From NCBI GenBank assembly GCA_963837345.1, contig CAWIMX010000001.1, positions 186,001-250,000 of the forward strand: DNA of 64,000 nt, written 5' to 3'. Positions within the stretch are counted from its first letter, which is position 1. The number at the start of each line of letters is the position of its first letter. This document shows positions 17,663 to 26,281 of this stretch, piece by piece. Position numbers and translations under genes: made by a program. The stretch comes from CAWIMX01 sp963837345 (GTDB taxonomy: Bacteria; Acidobacteriota; Vicinamibacteria; Vicinamibacterales; CAVVIG01). Under the pieces are notes generated by a model that did not search any database, was not told the origin of the DNA, and saw only the letters and a program-made list of their open reading frames with translations.

Positions 17663-18831
17663 CCCGCGCCTGGCGATTCGTCCGCGAGCACGAGATCCTG
17701 CTGCCCCTTGGCGCGGTCGTCGCGATCGTCTGGGCCAACGGCGCCCCCGACAGCTATTTCCGGATGGCCCAGGGGCTGGCGTTCGTCGTGAACGACGTCG
17801 GCATGGCGTTCGTCCTGGCGTATCTCATGCAGGAAATCATGGAAGCAGCCCTTCCAGGCGGGCTGCTCCACCCCTGGCGACGCACGCTGCTGCCCGTCGT
17901 CGCCGGGATCGGTGGCACGGTGGGTGCCATTGCCGTGTATGGGACCTGCATCCAGGCCGGCGACGAGGAAGTGCTCGCCCAGGGCTGGCCGGCCGCGTGC
18001 GCCGTGGACCTTCTGCTGTGCCTGGCGATCGTCAAGGTCATCTTTCGCGGCGGCGTGGCAGTGACCTTCGCGCTGCTGGTGGCGATGGCCAGCGATGCCG
18101 TCGGTCTGATGATGATTTCGAGGCAACGCCTGATCGTGGCCGTACATCCAGCGGCCGCCCTCCTGATCGCCGCCGCACTCGGCGTGTCCGTCGCGCTCTC
18201 GAGATCGGGCAGGCGGTCCGTCTGGGGATATCTGTGTGTGCCAGCGCCGCTGGCATGGCTGGGGTGCTACTGGGCCGGCGTGCATCCTGCGCTCGCGCTC
18301 TTGCCCATCATGCCGTTTCTTCCGCGCTCGGCTCGCGACGTGACTGGGATCGCCCGGCCGAGGGCGGGCACGCATCGCCGGGCGAGCCACTTCGAGTCGG
18401 TGCTCGAATATCCCGTCCAGCTCGTCGCCTTCCTGTTCGGCCTGGTGAATGCCGGCGTCCTGCTCCGCGGATTCGGGACGGGTACCTGGGCGATCCTGAC
18501 CGCGTCGCTCGTCGGTCGGCCGGCGGGCACGCTTGCCGCGGCGGCCATCGCATTGGGCGCCGGCCTGCAGTGGCCGCGTCACGTCGGCTGGAAGGAGCTG
18601 GCCGCGATCACGCTCGCGACGACGCCGGGCCTGGCATTCGGCCTGTTCTTTGCGTCCGCCGTGTTTCCCGACGGACCCCTCCTCATCGAAACCCGCATGG
18701 GCGCGCTGTCGACGACAATCGGCGTGCTGCTGGCTTTCGGCGCCGCGCGCCTGCTTCGACTGGGCCGCTTCGCCATCGTGGCGTCACCGCGGCAACCGAT
18801 TCGTACGCGCGCGACGGGAGGGGCCGCGTGA
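17659..18831 (+). CDS. Divergent NhaA-like membrane protein
   Basis: A 390-residue protein with about eleven membrane helices. Similarity to the Na+/H+ antiporter NhaA is visible in GMAFVLAYLMQEIMEAALPGG and LHPWRRTLLPVVAGIGG (motifs split). The transport Asp of helix IV appears kept (AVDLLL, Asp117), but the paired aspartates of helix V (DD in NhaA) read Ser145-Asp146 here (MASDAVGL). Loss of one of the two carboxylates suggests changed ion stoichiometry or no transport. Start GTG 17659 overlaps the phosphatase stop, and the TGA overlaps the next GTG. Presence in an operon with an ABC exporter and phosphatase is unusual for NhaA. Confidence 0.75.
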   Translation: MTRAWRFVREHEILLPLGAVVAIVWANGAPDSYFRMAQGLAFVVNDVGMAFVLAYLMQEIMEAALPGGLLHPWRRTLLPVVAGIGGTVGAIAVYGTCIQAGDEEVLAQGWPAACAVDLLLCLAIVKVIFRGGVAVTFALLVAMASDAVGLMMISRQRLIVAVHPAAALLIAAALGVSVALSRSGRRSVWGYLCVPAPLAWLGCYWAGVHPALALLPIMPFLPRSARDVTGIARPRAGTHRRASHFESVLEYPVQLVAFLFGLVNAGVLLRGFGTGTWAILTASLVGRPAGTLAAAAIALGAGLQWPRHVGWKELAAITLATTPGLAFGLFFASAVFPDGPLLIETRMGALSTTIGVLLAFGAARLLRLGRFAIVASPRQPIRTRATGGAA

Positions 18832-20687
18832 CGCCCGCGGCGGCCCCGGGCCGGTCGAGGGGGGGCCTCGCGAGCCTGGTCGTCGATCTCGCCCGACCGT
18901 ATCGAGCCTGGCTCGTCATCATCCTGTGCGCGATGCTGATCGAAACGATCGCCGGCCTCGCCGCGCCATGGCCGCTGAAGATGGTCATCGACTATGCGGT
19001 CGGGCGCGAGGCCGCTCCGGCGTGGGCCGTCCATGTGCCGGGGGCGGCATGGATCGCCGGCAGACGGGCGGTCGCGGCGCTGGCGGCCCTGGGCCTCGTG
19101 CTGATTGCCGCCGTCGGCGGTCTGGCGTCCTATGTGGACAGCTACTACACCGAAAGCGTCGGCCAGTGGGTCGCCAACGACCTCCGCCTGCGCGTCTACG
19201 ATCACCTCGAGAGTCTTTCATTCAACTTCTACGATACACACCAGACAGGCGTGCTCCTCAGCACGCTGACCGATGACGTGTCGACGGTGCAGGACTTCGT
19301 GTCGTCGTCGACCCTGAGCCTCCTCGTCGACACCATGACCATCGTCGGCATGCTCGGGTTGATGTTCTGGCTCGACTGGGATTTCACGCTGGTGGTCGTG
19401 GCCCTCACCCCGTTTCTGGTCCTGTTCGTCGCGCGGTTCAAGCGAGCGGTCAAGAGGGCGACGCGCGAAGTCCGGCGCCGCGAGAGCGACATCGTGGCCG
19501 TGCTCCAGGCGGGACTCGAGTCGATGCGCACCGTGCAGGTGTTCGGCGCACAGGACGTCGAAGCGGCGCGCCTCGGTCGGGCGAGCCGGGCCACGGTGAG
19601 CGCCGCCCTCGGAGCCCGGCGCGTCAAGTCGCTCCTCTCACCCGTGGTGGGCGTCATCGTCTCGGTTTGTACGGCGCTCGTATTGTGGCGGGGCAGCCGC
19701 CTCATCCTTGCAGGAGCGATGACCGTCGGGTCGCTCACCGTCTTTCTCGCGTATCTCGCCAGGTTCTTCAAACCCGTACAGGATCTGGCGAAGATGACCA
19801 CCGCCGTGGCGCAAACACACGTCGGGCTGGAACGGATCCAGTCCATCCTCGAGATCGAGGCCGGCGTCGAGGAGCGGCCGGGCGCGCGCGAGCCTCAGCC
19901 CTTCAAGGGAGAGATTGCGTTCGAGCAGGTCGCCTTTTCCTACACTCCCGGCGTTCCCGTGCTCCGGGACGTCACCTTCGCGATTGCGCCGGGGCAGTTC
20001 GTGGGGGTGGTCGGGTCGACGGGCAGCGGGAAGTCCACGATCGGGAGCCTGATTCCGCGTTTCTACGATCCGACCGCCGGCCGCATCCTGATCGATGGCT
20101 GCGACAGCCGCGACTACAGGCTCCAGGGCATGCGTCGCCAAATCGGATTCGTCCTGCAGGACACCGTGCTCTTTCGCGGAACGGTACGGGACAACATCGC
20201 CTATGGCCGCCACCATGCGACGCAGGCGCAGATCGTCTCCGCGGCCCGGCTGGCCAACGCCGACGAGTTCATCGCCAGAATGCCGGAGGGCTACGACACG
20301 CCGATCGGCGAACGGGGCACCACATTGTCGGGCGGCCAGCGACAGCGGATCGGCATCGCGCGCGCGTTCATCCGGAACGCGCCCATCCTCATCCTCGACG
20401 AGCCCACCGCAGCGCTCGACCCGGAGTCGGAACGGCTGGTCATGGAGGGGCTGGAGCGCCTCATGAGGGGCCGCACCGTCATCATGATCACGCACCGGCT
20501 CGACACGATTGCCGGGGCCGACACGATCATGGTCGTGCATGACGGCGTCGTGGCCGAACAGGGGACGCACGGCGAGCTCCTCGGCCTCGGCCGGATCTAT
20601 GCCGGCCTGTTTCGGGCGGAGCCGGCAGCCGGCCGAGTGTCGCCGCCCGCGCCCTTGCTTCAACCGGCGGGAGGACGGTTCGCATGA
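18828..20687 (+). CDS. ABC exporter half-transporter (MsbA/MdlB type, TMD-NBD fusion)
   Basis: A 619-residue exporter. Six membrane helices occupy about 25-310 with the coupling-helix region SFNFYDTHQTGVLLSTLTDD; the ATPase has Walker A GSTGSGKS, Q-loop FVLQDTVLF, signature LSGGQRQR, Walker B ILILDEPTAALD and switch His in ITHRLD. Such type IV exporters move lipids, peptides or drugs outward as homodimers. It is the fifth gene of the operon, with 4-nt overlaps on both sides (GTGA at the start, ATGA at the end). Given the lipid-type neighbours (PLD, barrel protein), a lipid substrate is a reasonable guess. Confidence 0.9.
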   Translation: MTPAAAPGRSRGGLASLVVDLARPYRAWLVIILCAMLIETIAGLAAPWPLKMVIDYAVGREAAPAWAVHVPGAAWIAGRRAVAALAALGLVLIAAVGGLASYVDSYYTESVGQWVANDLRLRVYDHLESLSFNFYDTHQTGVLLSTLTDDVSTVQDFVSSSTLSLLVDTMTIVGMLGLMFWLDWDFTLVVVALTPFLVLFVARFKRAVKRATREVRRRESDIVAVLQAGLESMRTVQVFGAQDVEAARLGRASRATVSAALGARRVKSLLSPVVGVIVSVCTALVLWRGSRLILAGAMTVGSLTVFLAYLARFFKPVQDLAKMTTAVAQTHVGLERIQSILEIEAGVEERPGAREPQPFKGEIAFEQVAFSYTPGVPVLRDVTFAIAPGQFVGVVGSTGSGKSTIGSLIPRFYDPTAGRILIDGCDSRDYRLQGMRRQIGFVLQDTVLFRGTVRDNIAYGRHHATQAQIVSAARLANADEFIARMPEGYDTPIGERGTTLSGGQRQRIGIARAFIRNAPILILDEPTAALDPESERLVMEGLERLMRGRTVIMITHRLDTIAGADTIMVVHDGVVAEQGTHGELLGLGRIYAGLFRAEPAAGRVSPPAPLLQPAGGRFA

Positions 20688-21688
20688 CGCGCTCGTTGAT
20701 CGTGCTCCCCGACGATTCTGCAGGACCGATTCGGGCCGCCATCCACGGCGCGCGGTGGACACTCCGGATCAAGATGTTCGTCTTCTCCGATCCGTCGCTG
20801 TTGAGGGCGGTGATCGCCGCAAAGCGGCGCGGCGTCAAGGTCCGGGTGATGCTCAACCCGGCCAGGCGCAGCGGCGAGCGCGACAACGAGGCCACGCGCA
20901 AGGCGCTCGAGCGGGCGGACGTGGACGTGAGGAGCGCCAACCCGGCGTTCGACCTCACGCACGAGAAATCGATGGTCGTCGACGAGGAAACGGCGTTCGT
21001 CAAGTCGCTGAACTGGGCCTCCAGGAATCTGACCAGGACGCGCGACTATGCAGTGATCACCCCGCGACGCCAGGACGTGGGCGAGATCATCGAGTGCTTC
21101 GAAGCCGACTGGCACCGACAGCCTTTCACTCCGTACCCCAAGAGCGATCTCATCTGGTGTCCCGGATTCGGACGCGATCGGGTCTGTCATTTCATCGACG
21201 AGGCCCGTCACAGGCTGTTCGTCCAGAATGAGCGGTTCCAGGACATGGTGATCATCGAGCGCCTCATCCGGGCAGCGCGACGGGGGGTCAAAGTGCACCT
21301 GATGGCACGACGGCCCCACACGCTGAAGAAGGAGAAGCTCGTGGAAGGTGTCGGCGGCCTGCGCGTGATGCATGACGTGGGTGTCAAGATCCACACGCTC
21401 CGCCACCTGAAGCTGCACGGCAAGATGCTCCTCGCCGACGGCGCGGCCGCGATCGTCGGCTCCATCAACTTCGCGGCCGGCAGCTTCGACGGCCGTCGCG
21501 AGCTCGCGATCGAGGTGCGCGACCACGCCGTCGTGCATCACCTGCACAAGGTCGCGGTGCACGACTGGGAGCAGTCGCACCCTCTCGATCTGTCGGACAA
21601 GGGGCTCCTGGCCGATCTCGAGGATCGCATCAAGGGCAGCGCGCAGCTGCTCGCTATCGATCGGAAGGGCGCGTACGCCGGCGACTAG
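20684..21688 (+). CDS. Phospholipase D-superfamily protein (cardiolipin synthase-like)
   Basis: A 334-residue protein with two HKD motifs: HEKSMVVD followed by SLNWASRN, and HGKMLLAD followed by GSINFAAGSFDGRRE. The paired HxK(x)4D boxes are those of cardiolipin synthases and PLD transferases. There is no obvious N-terminal membrane anchor, unlike ClsA. It ends the operon and its ATG overlaps the ABC exporter stop. Its TAG stop codon lies inside the first bases (ACTAGT) of the large palindrome that follows, so the native 3' end may have been altered by that element. Confidence 0.82.
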   Translation: MTRSLIVLPDDSAGPIRAAIHGARWTLRIKMFVFSDPSLLRAVIAAKRRGVKVRVMLNPARRSGERDNEATRKALERADVDVRSANPAFDLTHEKSMVVDEETAFVKSLNWASRNLTRTRDYAVITPRRQDVGEIIECFEADWHRQPFTPYPKSDLIWCPGFGRDRVCHFIDEARHRLFVQNERFQDMVIIERLIRAARRGVKVHLMARRPHTLKKEKLVEGVGGLRVMHDVGVKIHTLRHLKLHGKMLLADGAAAIVGSINFAAGSFDGRRELAIEVRDHAVVHHLHKVAVHDWEQSHPLDLSDKGLLADLEDRIKGSAQLLAIDRKGAYAGD

Positions 21689-21992
21689 TGGAGCGTACCC
21701 GCTGAAGTACTACCGCTTCGACGAACCGCGAATTCGAGATCAACCACAGAGACACGGAGACACGGAGACCCGAGAGCTGCCGGTCGTCGGCGCCGCCTCC
21801 GCGGCGCCTGCGAGGACGACCGATCCGGACACGCAAGGCGCGTTTCCCGGGCCTGCCGCCTTGGGTGTCCGGATCGCTCGTCCTCGCGGCCGGCCTGCAC
21901 AGCAGGCCGGCGACGACCTCGCGAGTCTCTGAGTCTCTGAGCCTCTGTGGTTCATTGCCCTGGTACTGATTCAGCCGATACGCTCCACTAGT
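21684..21992. repeat. 309-bp imperfect palindrome, MITE-like
   Basis: The whole gap between the PLD gene and tag is one long interrupted inverted repeat centred near 21840. Matching blocks from outside inwards are ACTAGTGGAGCGTA, GCTGAA, AACCACAGAG, CAGAGAC-like copies, GGTCGTCG, GCGAGGACGA, CGATCCGGACAC and CAAGGCG, each present on the left and as its complement on the right. It has no open frame. It may be a non-autonomous element or a very long hairpin terminator. The terminal ACTAGT is itself palindromic, so a target duplication (CTAG) cannot be separated from the element end. Confidence 0.85.
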
Positions 21993-22025
21993 CTCGCGCC
22001 GCAGAAGGCAGTCAGATGGCCGCGT

Positions 22026-22628
22026 TCAGCCTGCCCGATTGGCCGCGCCGAGCCGGCGAATCTCCGGATAGCGGAAGCACTGAACGAGATGATCGTTCAC
22101 CATGCCCACGGCCTGCATGTGCGCGTAGACGATCGTCGATCCCACGAAGCGGAATCCGCGGGCCTTCAAGTCCTTGCTGAATGCGTCGGACTCGGGCGAT
22201 GTGGCAGGAATCCGGCTCGCCGCCTTCCACCGATTCATCCGCGGACGGCCGTCCACGAAGCGCCAGCAATAGGCGTCGAAGCTGCCGAACGCCTGCTGGA
22301 CGGCCAGAAACGCGCGCGCGTTCCCGACCGCCGCCTCGATCTTCATCCGGTTGCGGATGATGGCCGGATCCGCCACCAGCCCCTGGATCCGTCGCTCGGT
22401 GAATCGCGCCACCTTCTCGGGATCGAATCCGCTGAAGGCGCGACGATACGCCTCGCGCTTGCGGAGCACGACCGACCAGCTGAGCCCGGCCTGCGCGCCC
22501 TCCAGGATCAGGAATTCGAAGTGCTTGCGATCGTCATGGACCGGCACACCCCACTCGCTGTCGTGGTACGCCAGCATCAGGGCATTGTCCGAGCCGACCC
22601 AGGCACATCGGGTGGTGTGTCCTGCCAT
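22026..22628 (-). CDS. tag: DNA-3-methyladenine glycosylase I
   Basis: A 200-residue Tag-type base-excision enzyme that removes 3-methyladenine from alkylated DNA. The family core is clear: RCAWVGSD near the start, YHDSEWGVP, FEFLILEGAQAGLSW (substrate pocket with the conserved Glu), then the C-terminal KDLKARGFRFVGSTIVYAHMQ with metal-site flanks. Length is normal (E. coli Tag has 187). It stands alone between the palindrome and a small open frame on the other strand. Confidence 0.93.
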   Translation of the reverse strand: MAGHTTRCAWVGSDNALMLAYHDSEWGVPVHDDRKHFEFLILEGAQAGLSWSVVLRKREAYRRAFSGFDPEKVARFTERRIQGLVADPAIIRNRMKIEAAVGNARAFLAVQQAFGSFDAYCWRFVDGRPRMNRWKAASRIPATSPESDAFSKDLKARGFRFVGSTIVYAHMQAVGMVNDHLVQCFRYPEIRRLGAANRAG

Positions 22629-22734
22629 GGCGACCGCTCATTCTCCCAGACTGGTCGAGCTTGCGCACTATGGATCAGTCGTTCGGGCAGGGAACGGAAG
22701 AGCGACGGCCGCCCTCGTCGATGAAAAGCGGCGC

Positions 22735-22974
22735 ATGGGCGCGGCTATTGCGCTTTGCACGATTCTTGCTGTTGCCCCTGCCATGGGGAACCGGCTCCCA
22801 CGCCCACCGGCGGGCCAGCACTGCGACGTGACGCGGCTGGAGCACGAGAACCTCTGCGGCCAGGTCGACGAGATGCTCCGCATGCTCCGATGCATCCAGG
22901 CCGAGCTGCACGCCCAGAACGATCGCCTCGTCGCCGTGGAATCGCTGATCCGATCGACGAAGGTGCTCCGCTAG
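22735..22974 (+). CDS. Small exported protein, unknown
   Basis: A 79-residue open frame with a hydrophobic start that looks like a signal peptide (IALCTILAVAPAMG) and a helical, heptad-like remainder (QVDEMLRMLRCIQAELHAQND). Nothing in it is recognisable. It lies between tag and the 3' end of lon on the opposite strand. The start at ATG 22735 is chosen because the signal-like segment begins there. Support is limited to these features. Confidence 0.35.
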   Translation: MGAAIALCTILAVAPAMGNRLPRPPAGQHCDVTRLEHENLCGQVDEMLRMLRCIQAELHAQNDRLVAVESLIRSTKVLR

Positions 22975-23011
22975 CCTCGTGGCCCCCGGCCGCGCATGTC
23001 GGCACCCGGGC

Positions 23012-25294
23012 TCAGGCGGCCATCTCGAGCGTGCCCGGTTCGAGCGCCAGCGCAAGCACCTGATCGACCGATCCGACGATGTGGAACCGCATGCTCTCCC
23101 GCACGCCAGCAGGCACATCGTCGAGGTCCGGCTCGTTGCGCTCGGGCACCACGACGTCGGTGAGGCCGGCCGCGTGCGCGGCCAGCACTTTCTGCTTCAG
23201 GCCGCCAATCGGCAGAACGCGCCCCTGCAGCGTGACCTCGCCGGTCATGCCGATGGAGCTTTTGACCGGCCGCCCGGTCAGGAGGGATGCAATGGCGGTG
23301 ACCATCGTGATCCCCGCGCTCGGCCCGTCTTTCGGCGTGGCCCCCGCCGGCACGTGCACGTGCACTTCCCGTCCATCGAGCGCATGCTCGTCGATCCCGA
23401 GCCGGGACGCGTGGCTCTTCACGTAGCTGAGCGCGATGCGGGCCGACTCCTTCATCACGTCCCCCAGCTGGCCGGTCAGGACGAGGCCGCCCTTGCCGGC
23501 CATCGACGCCGCCTCGACGAACAGCACGTCGCCGCCGGTTCCCGTGACCGCGAGGCCCGTGGCCACGCCGGGCACGGCCGTGCGAACGGCGGCTTCGTGA
23601 AACACCTTCGGCCGGCCGAGCGCCTCGCGGACTGCCGCCTCGTCGATCGCGATCGGCGGCGGCGGGTCGGCTGACGCCACCTTGGTGGCGGTCTTGCGAA
23701 GCAGCTTCCCGAGTTCCCGCTCCAGCTGCCGCACGCCCGCTTCGCGGGTGTAGTCGTCGACGATCACCCGCAGCACGGCGTCGGTCGCGGCCACTTCGTC
23801 GAGCCGCAGCCCGTTGCGCTCGACCTGCCGCGGCCAGAGATGCCCGCGCGCAATCGCGACCTTCTCGTCGGTCGTGTACCCGTCGAACCGGATCACCTCC
23901 ATCCGATCGAACAGCGCGGCCGGGATCGTGTCGGCCACGTTGGCCGTCGCGATGAACAGCACGTGCGAGAGGTCGAGCTCGACGTCGAGATAGTGATCGC
24001 GAAAGGCATGATTCTGCGCCGGGTCGAGCACCTCGAGGAGCGCGGCCGACGGATCGCCCCGCCAGTCGGCGCCGATCTTGTCCACTTCGTCCAGCATGAT
24101 CACGGGGTTCATCGTGCCCGCGTCACGCAGCGCTCGCACGAGCCGGCCCGGCAAGGCGCCGATGTAGGTGCGGCGATGGCCCCGAATCTCGGCCTCGTCG
24201 CGGACGCCGCCGAGCGACATCCGCACGAACTGCCGGCCGGTCGCCCGCGCAATCGACTCCCCGATCGACGTCTTGCCGGTGCCGGGCGGGCCGACCAGCG
24301 TGAGGATCACGCCGGACCGTCGAGTGTCCGCCATGCCCCGCTCGGCTCGCAGCTTGCGGACGGCGAGGTACTCCGTGATGCGGCGCTTCACGTCGTCGAG
24401 ACCTTCGTGGTCGGCGTCGAGAACGGTTCGCGCGTGGACCGGGTCGAGACGCTCCTCCGACCGTTTCGCCCACGGCACGGCCAGCAGCCAGTCGAGGTAC
24501 GTCCGAATCATCGACGACTCGGCGTTCGACTCGCCCATCCGCTCGAGGCGGTCCAGCTCGCGTTCGGCCTGCTGGCGCACCGCGTCGGGCATGCCGGCCG
24601 CCGCGATCTTCTGCCGATAGTCGTCCGCGACAGAGTCGTCGCTCTCGCCCAGCTCCTTCCGGATGGCGTCCATCTGACGGCGCAGGAAATACTCACGCTG
24701 CTGCTTCTGCGTGCCGTCCTCGACATCGTCGTGGATTCGCTTGCGCACCTGCAGCTCGGCAAGGCGCTCCCGCTGACAGTGCAGCGCCAGTTTCAGCCGC
24801 TCGACGACGTCGAAGGTTTCGAGGAGCTGGAGCTTCTGGCTGAAGGTGAAGTCCGGCGAGTACCCGGCCGTATCGGCGAGCGCTCCGGTGTCGGTGATGG
24901 ATCGCACGAACGCGCGAATCCGCCCGTCGTCGCCGCGCAGCTCGAGGATTTCATCGACGACCGCGCGATATTCACGTTCCAGCTCGTGCGTGAGGCTGGC
25001 CGGCGGATTCTGATCCGGCCGGGCCTCGTAGTCGACGCGGAGGATCCCGTCCGGATCCGCAGAAGCGCTGCCGAGCGTCGCCCGATGGAGCCCCGTGATC
25101 GAGGCCGCGAACCCGCGGCCGGCCAGCCGCACGCGATCGGAGACTTCCGCCACGACGCCGACGGCCGCGTAGACGTTGTCGCGCCTGGGCACCAGGAGCA
25201 CGCGCTCGTCGCTGCCGACGTCGACAGGCAGCGTGATGGGCATGCCCGGAAAGACGACCGTGTCGTCCAGCGGAATGATTCTGAGCCTGTTCAT
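23012..25294 (-). CDS. lon: ATP-dependent Lon protease
   Basis: A 760-residue LonA-type protease. The N-terminal substrate domain starts at RIIPLDDTVVFPGM; a helical region with EYFLRRQMDAIRKELGE follows; AAA+ has Walker A GPPGTGKT, Walker B VIMLDEVDKIG and the arginine/sensor segment; the protease domain carries the catalytic Ser in DGPSAG and Lys in GGLKQK. It degrades misfolded and regulatory proteins in the cytoplasm. ATG 25294 is used; in-frame ATG 25315 is possible. It is divergent from a MarR gene whose probable operator overlaps its promoter, which is an unusual partner for lon. Confidence 0.95.
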   Translation of the reverse strand: MNRLRIIPLDDTVVFPGMPITLPVDVGSDERVLLVPRRDNVYAAVGVVAEVSDRVRLAGRGFAASITGLHRATLGSASADPDGILRVDYEARPDQNPPASLTHELEREYRAVVDEILELRGDDGRIRAFVRSITDTGALADTAGYSPDFTFSQKLQLLETFDVVERLKLALHCQRERLAELQVRKRIHDDVEDGTQKQQREYFLRRQMDAIRKELGESDDSVADDYRQKIAAAGMPDAVRQQAERELDRLERMGESNAESSMIRTYLDWLLAVPWAKRSEERLDPVHARTVLDADHEGLDDVKRRITEYLAVRKLRAERGMADTRRSGVILTLVGPPGTGKTSIGESIARATGRQFVRMSLGGVRDEAEIRGHRRTYIGALPGRLVRALRDAGTMNPVIMLDEVDKIGADWRGDPSAALLEVLDPAQNHAFRDHYLDVELDLSHVLFIATANVADTIPAALFDRMEVIRFDGYTTDEKVAIARGHLWPRQVERNGLRLDEVAATDAVLRVIVDDYTREAGVRQLERELGKLLRKTATKVASADPPPPIAIDEAAVREALGRPKVFHEAAVRTAVPGVATGLAVTGTGGDVLFVEAASMAGKGGLVLTGQLGDVMKESARIALSYVKSHASRLGIDEHALDGREVHVHVPAGATPKDGPSAGITMVTAIASLLTGRPVKSSIGMTGEVTLQGRVLPIGGLKQKVLAAHAAGLTDVVVPERNEPDLDDVPAGVRESMRFHIVGSVDQVLALALEPGTLEMAA

Positions 25295-25303
25295 AGTGAG
25301 GTC

Positions 25304-25351
25304 ATGGTACGCCATATACTTGATGTTGTCAACTATTAAGTACATGAAGTA
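25304..25351. promoter_or_regulatory. lon promoter overlapped by MarR-like inverted repeats
   Basis: On the minus strand TTGACA (25332-25327) and TACCAT (25309-25304) are spaced by 17 bp and form a good sigma70 promoter for lon, placing its start just before ATG 25294. The same stretch holds an imperfect inverted repeat around TTGTCAA (25317-25342) and a 9-bp inverted repeat TACTTGATG/CATGAAGTA (25317-25325 and 25343-25351). Such A/T-rich symmetry in this GC-rich sequence is typical of MarR binding sites, here covering both divergent promoters. Confidence 0.6.
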
Positions 25352-25364
25352 AGATCGAACCCAC

Positions 25365-25793
25365 ATGAGCGCCGACGCCGATGCCCGCCGCGCCTGGCAG
25401 CTGCTCGTGAAGTTCTTCTTCGCGCAGCGCGAGCATCTGCCCGCCCGCTGCGGCAGGCTCGACCTCTCGCCCGTGCAATGCCACGTGCTGCACCTGATCG
25501 AACCGGACCGGCCGGTGTCGATGCGCCGGCTGGCCGACACGCTCTCGTGCGACGCCTCGAACGTGACCGGGCTGGTCGACCGCCTCGAAGCCCGGGGGCT
25601 GGTGCTGCGCCGGCCCTCGGGGAGCGACCGGCGCGTGAAGGTGATTCAGCTGACCCCGTCGGGGTCGAGGGTGCGGGCGGAATTGCTGAAGCGCATGACC
25701 GCGGGCCCTCTTCCCCTCGCGAAACTGTCGCTGAGCCAACGGCGCTCGCTGGTCAGGATCCTGGAGCTGCTCGTCGACGATCCGTCCGGCTGA
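25365..25793 (+). CDS. MarR-family transcriptional regulator
   Basis: A 142-residue winged-helix repressor: dimerisation helices at both ends, DNA-binding core SMRRLADTLSCDASNVTGLVDRLEARGLV (split here by description) with the wing RRPSGSDRRVKVIQLTPSG. The DxRxxxxxLT pattern of MarR is present. It likely represses itself and possibly lon through the inverted repeats between them; an effector is unknown. It ends 2 bp from the 3' end of the SRPBCC gene on the opposite strand. Confidence 0.9.
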   Translation: MSADADARRAWQLLVKFFFAQREHLPARCGRLDLSPVQCHVLHLIEPDRPVSMRRLADTLSCDASNVTGLVDRLEARGLVLRRPSGSDRRVKVIQLTPSGSRVRAELLKRMTAGPLPLAKLSLSQRRSLVRILELLVDDPSG

Positions 25794-25795
25794 GC

Positions 25796-26281
25796 TCAGA
25801 CGCCCAAGAGGGCGTCGATCTGCCCGAGGGCGGCCTTGATGCCCTCTTCCATGCCCATGGCCAGCAACCGCTCCATCGCCTCGGAACTGGTGAACGTCGA
25901 GACCACGGTCATGCGCGTGCCGCCCGGGATGGCAGCCAGGCTCACGCGCATGCGGCTGTTGGGCATGTCGGCGTTCGGCTTCCCGGCTTCATCGGCGAAC
26001 CCGTCCTCGATTTCGAACGACTGCGGGGCCTCCACCTTCTGAAAGCGCCACCAGCCATGGGCCTTGGTGCCATCCGGTCCCGTCATGTAGTACGAGGCCC
26101 GGCCACCGGCGACGAAGTCGTGCTCGACGAACGTGGCCGGCCATCCCGGTGGTCCCCAGAATCGTTCGAGCTGTCGCGGGTCGGCCCACGCGCGCCACAC
26201 CCGCTCCACCGGAACTGGAAATTCCGCGAGCACGGTCAGCGTGAGGGCTTCGGGATCCTTCGTGACGGAACGGACGGGCAT
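25796..26281 (-). CDS. SRPBCC/AHSA1-domain protein
   Basis: A 161-residue START-like fold protein of the activator of Hsp90 ATPase-like (AHSA1) group: PVPVERVWRAWADPRQLERFWGPP at the start, GWWRFQKVEAP in the middle and the long C-terminal helix EAMERLLAMGMEEGIKAAL. These proteins bind hydrophobic ligands; most have no known reaction. Its ATG overlaps the stop of the ArsR gene (TGATG), giving the very common ArsR-SRPBCC pair. Confidence 0.9.
   Translation of the reverse strand: MPVRSVTKDPEALTLTVLAEFPVPVERVWRAWADPRQLERFWGPPGWPATFVEHDFVAGGRASYYMTGPDGTKAHGWWRFQKVEAPQSFEIEDGFADEAGKPNADMPNSRMRVSLAAIPGGTRMTVVSTFTSSEAMERLLAMGMEEGIKAALGQIDALLGV

Noticed and set aside
21684..21992. The palindrome as another attC
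   Set aside because: It lacks RYYYAAC/GTTRRRY ends and is four times longer than the attC sites here.
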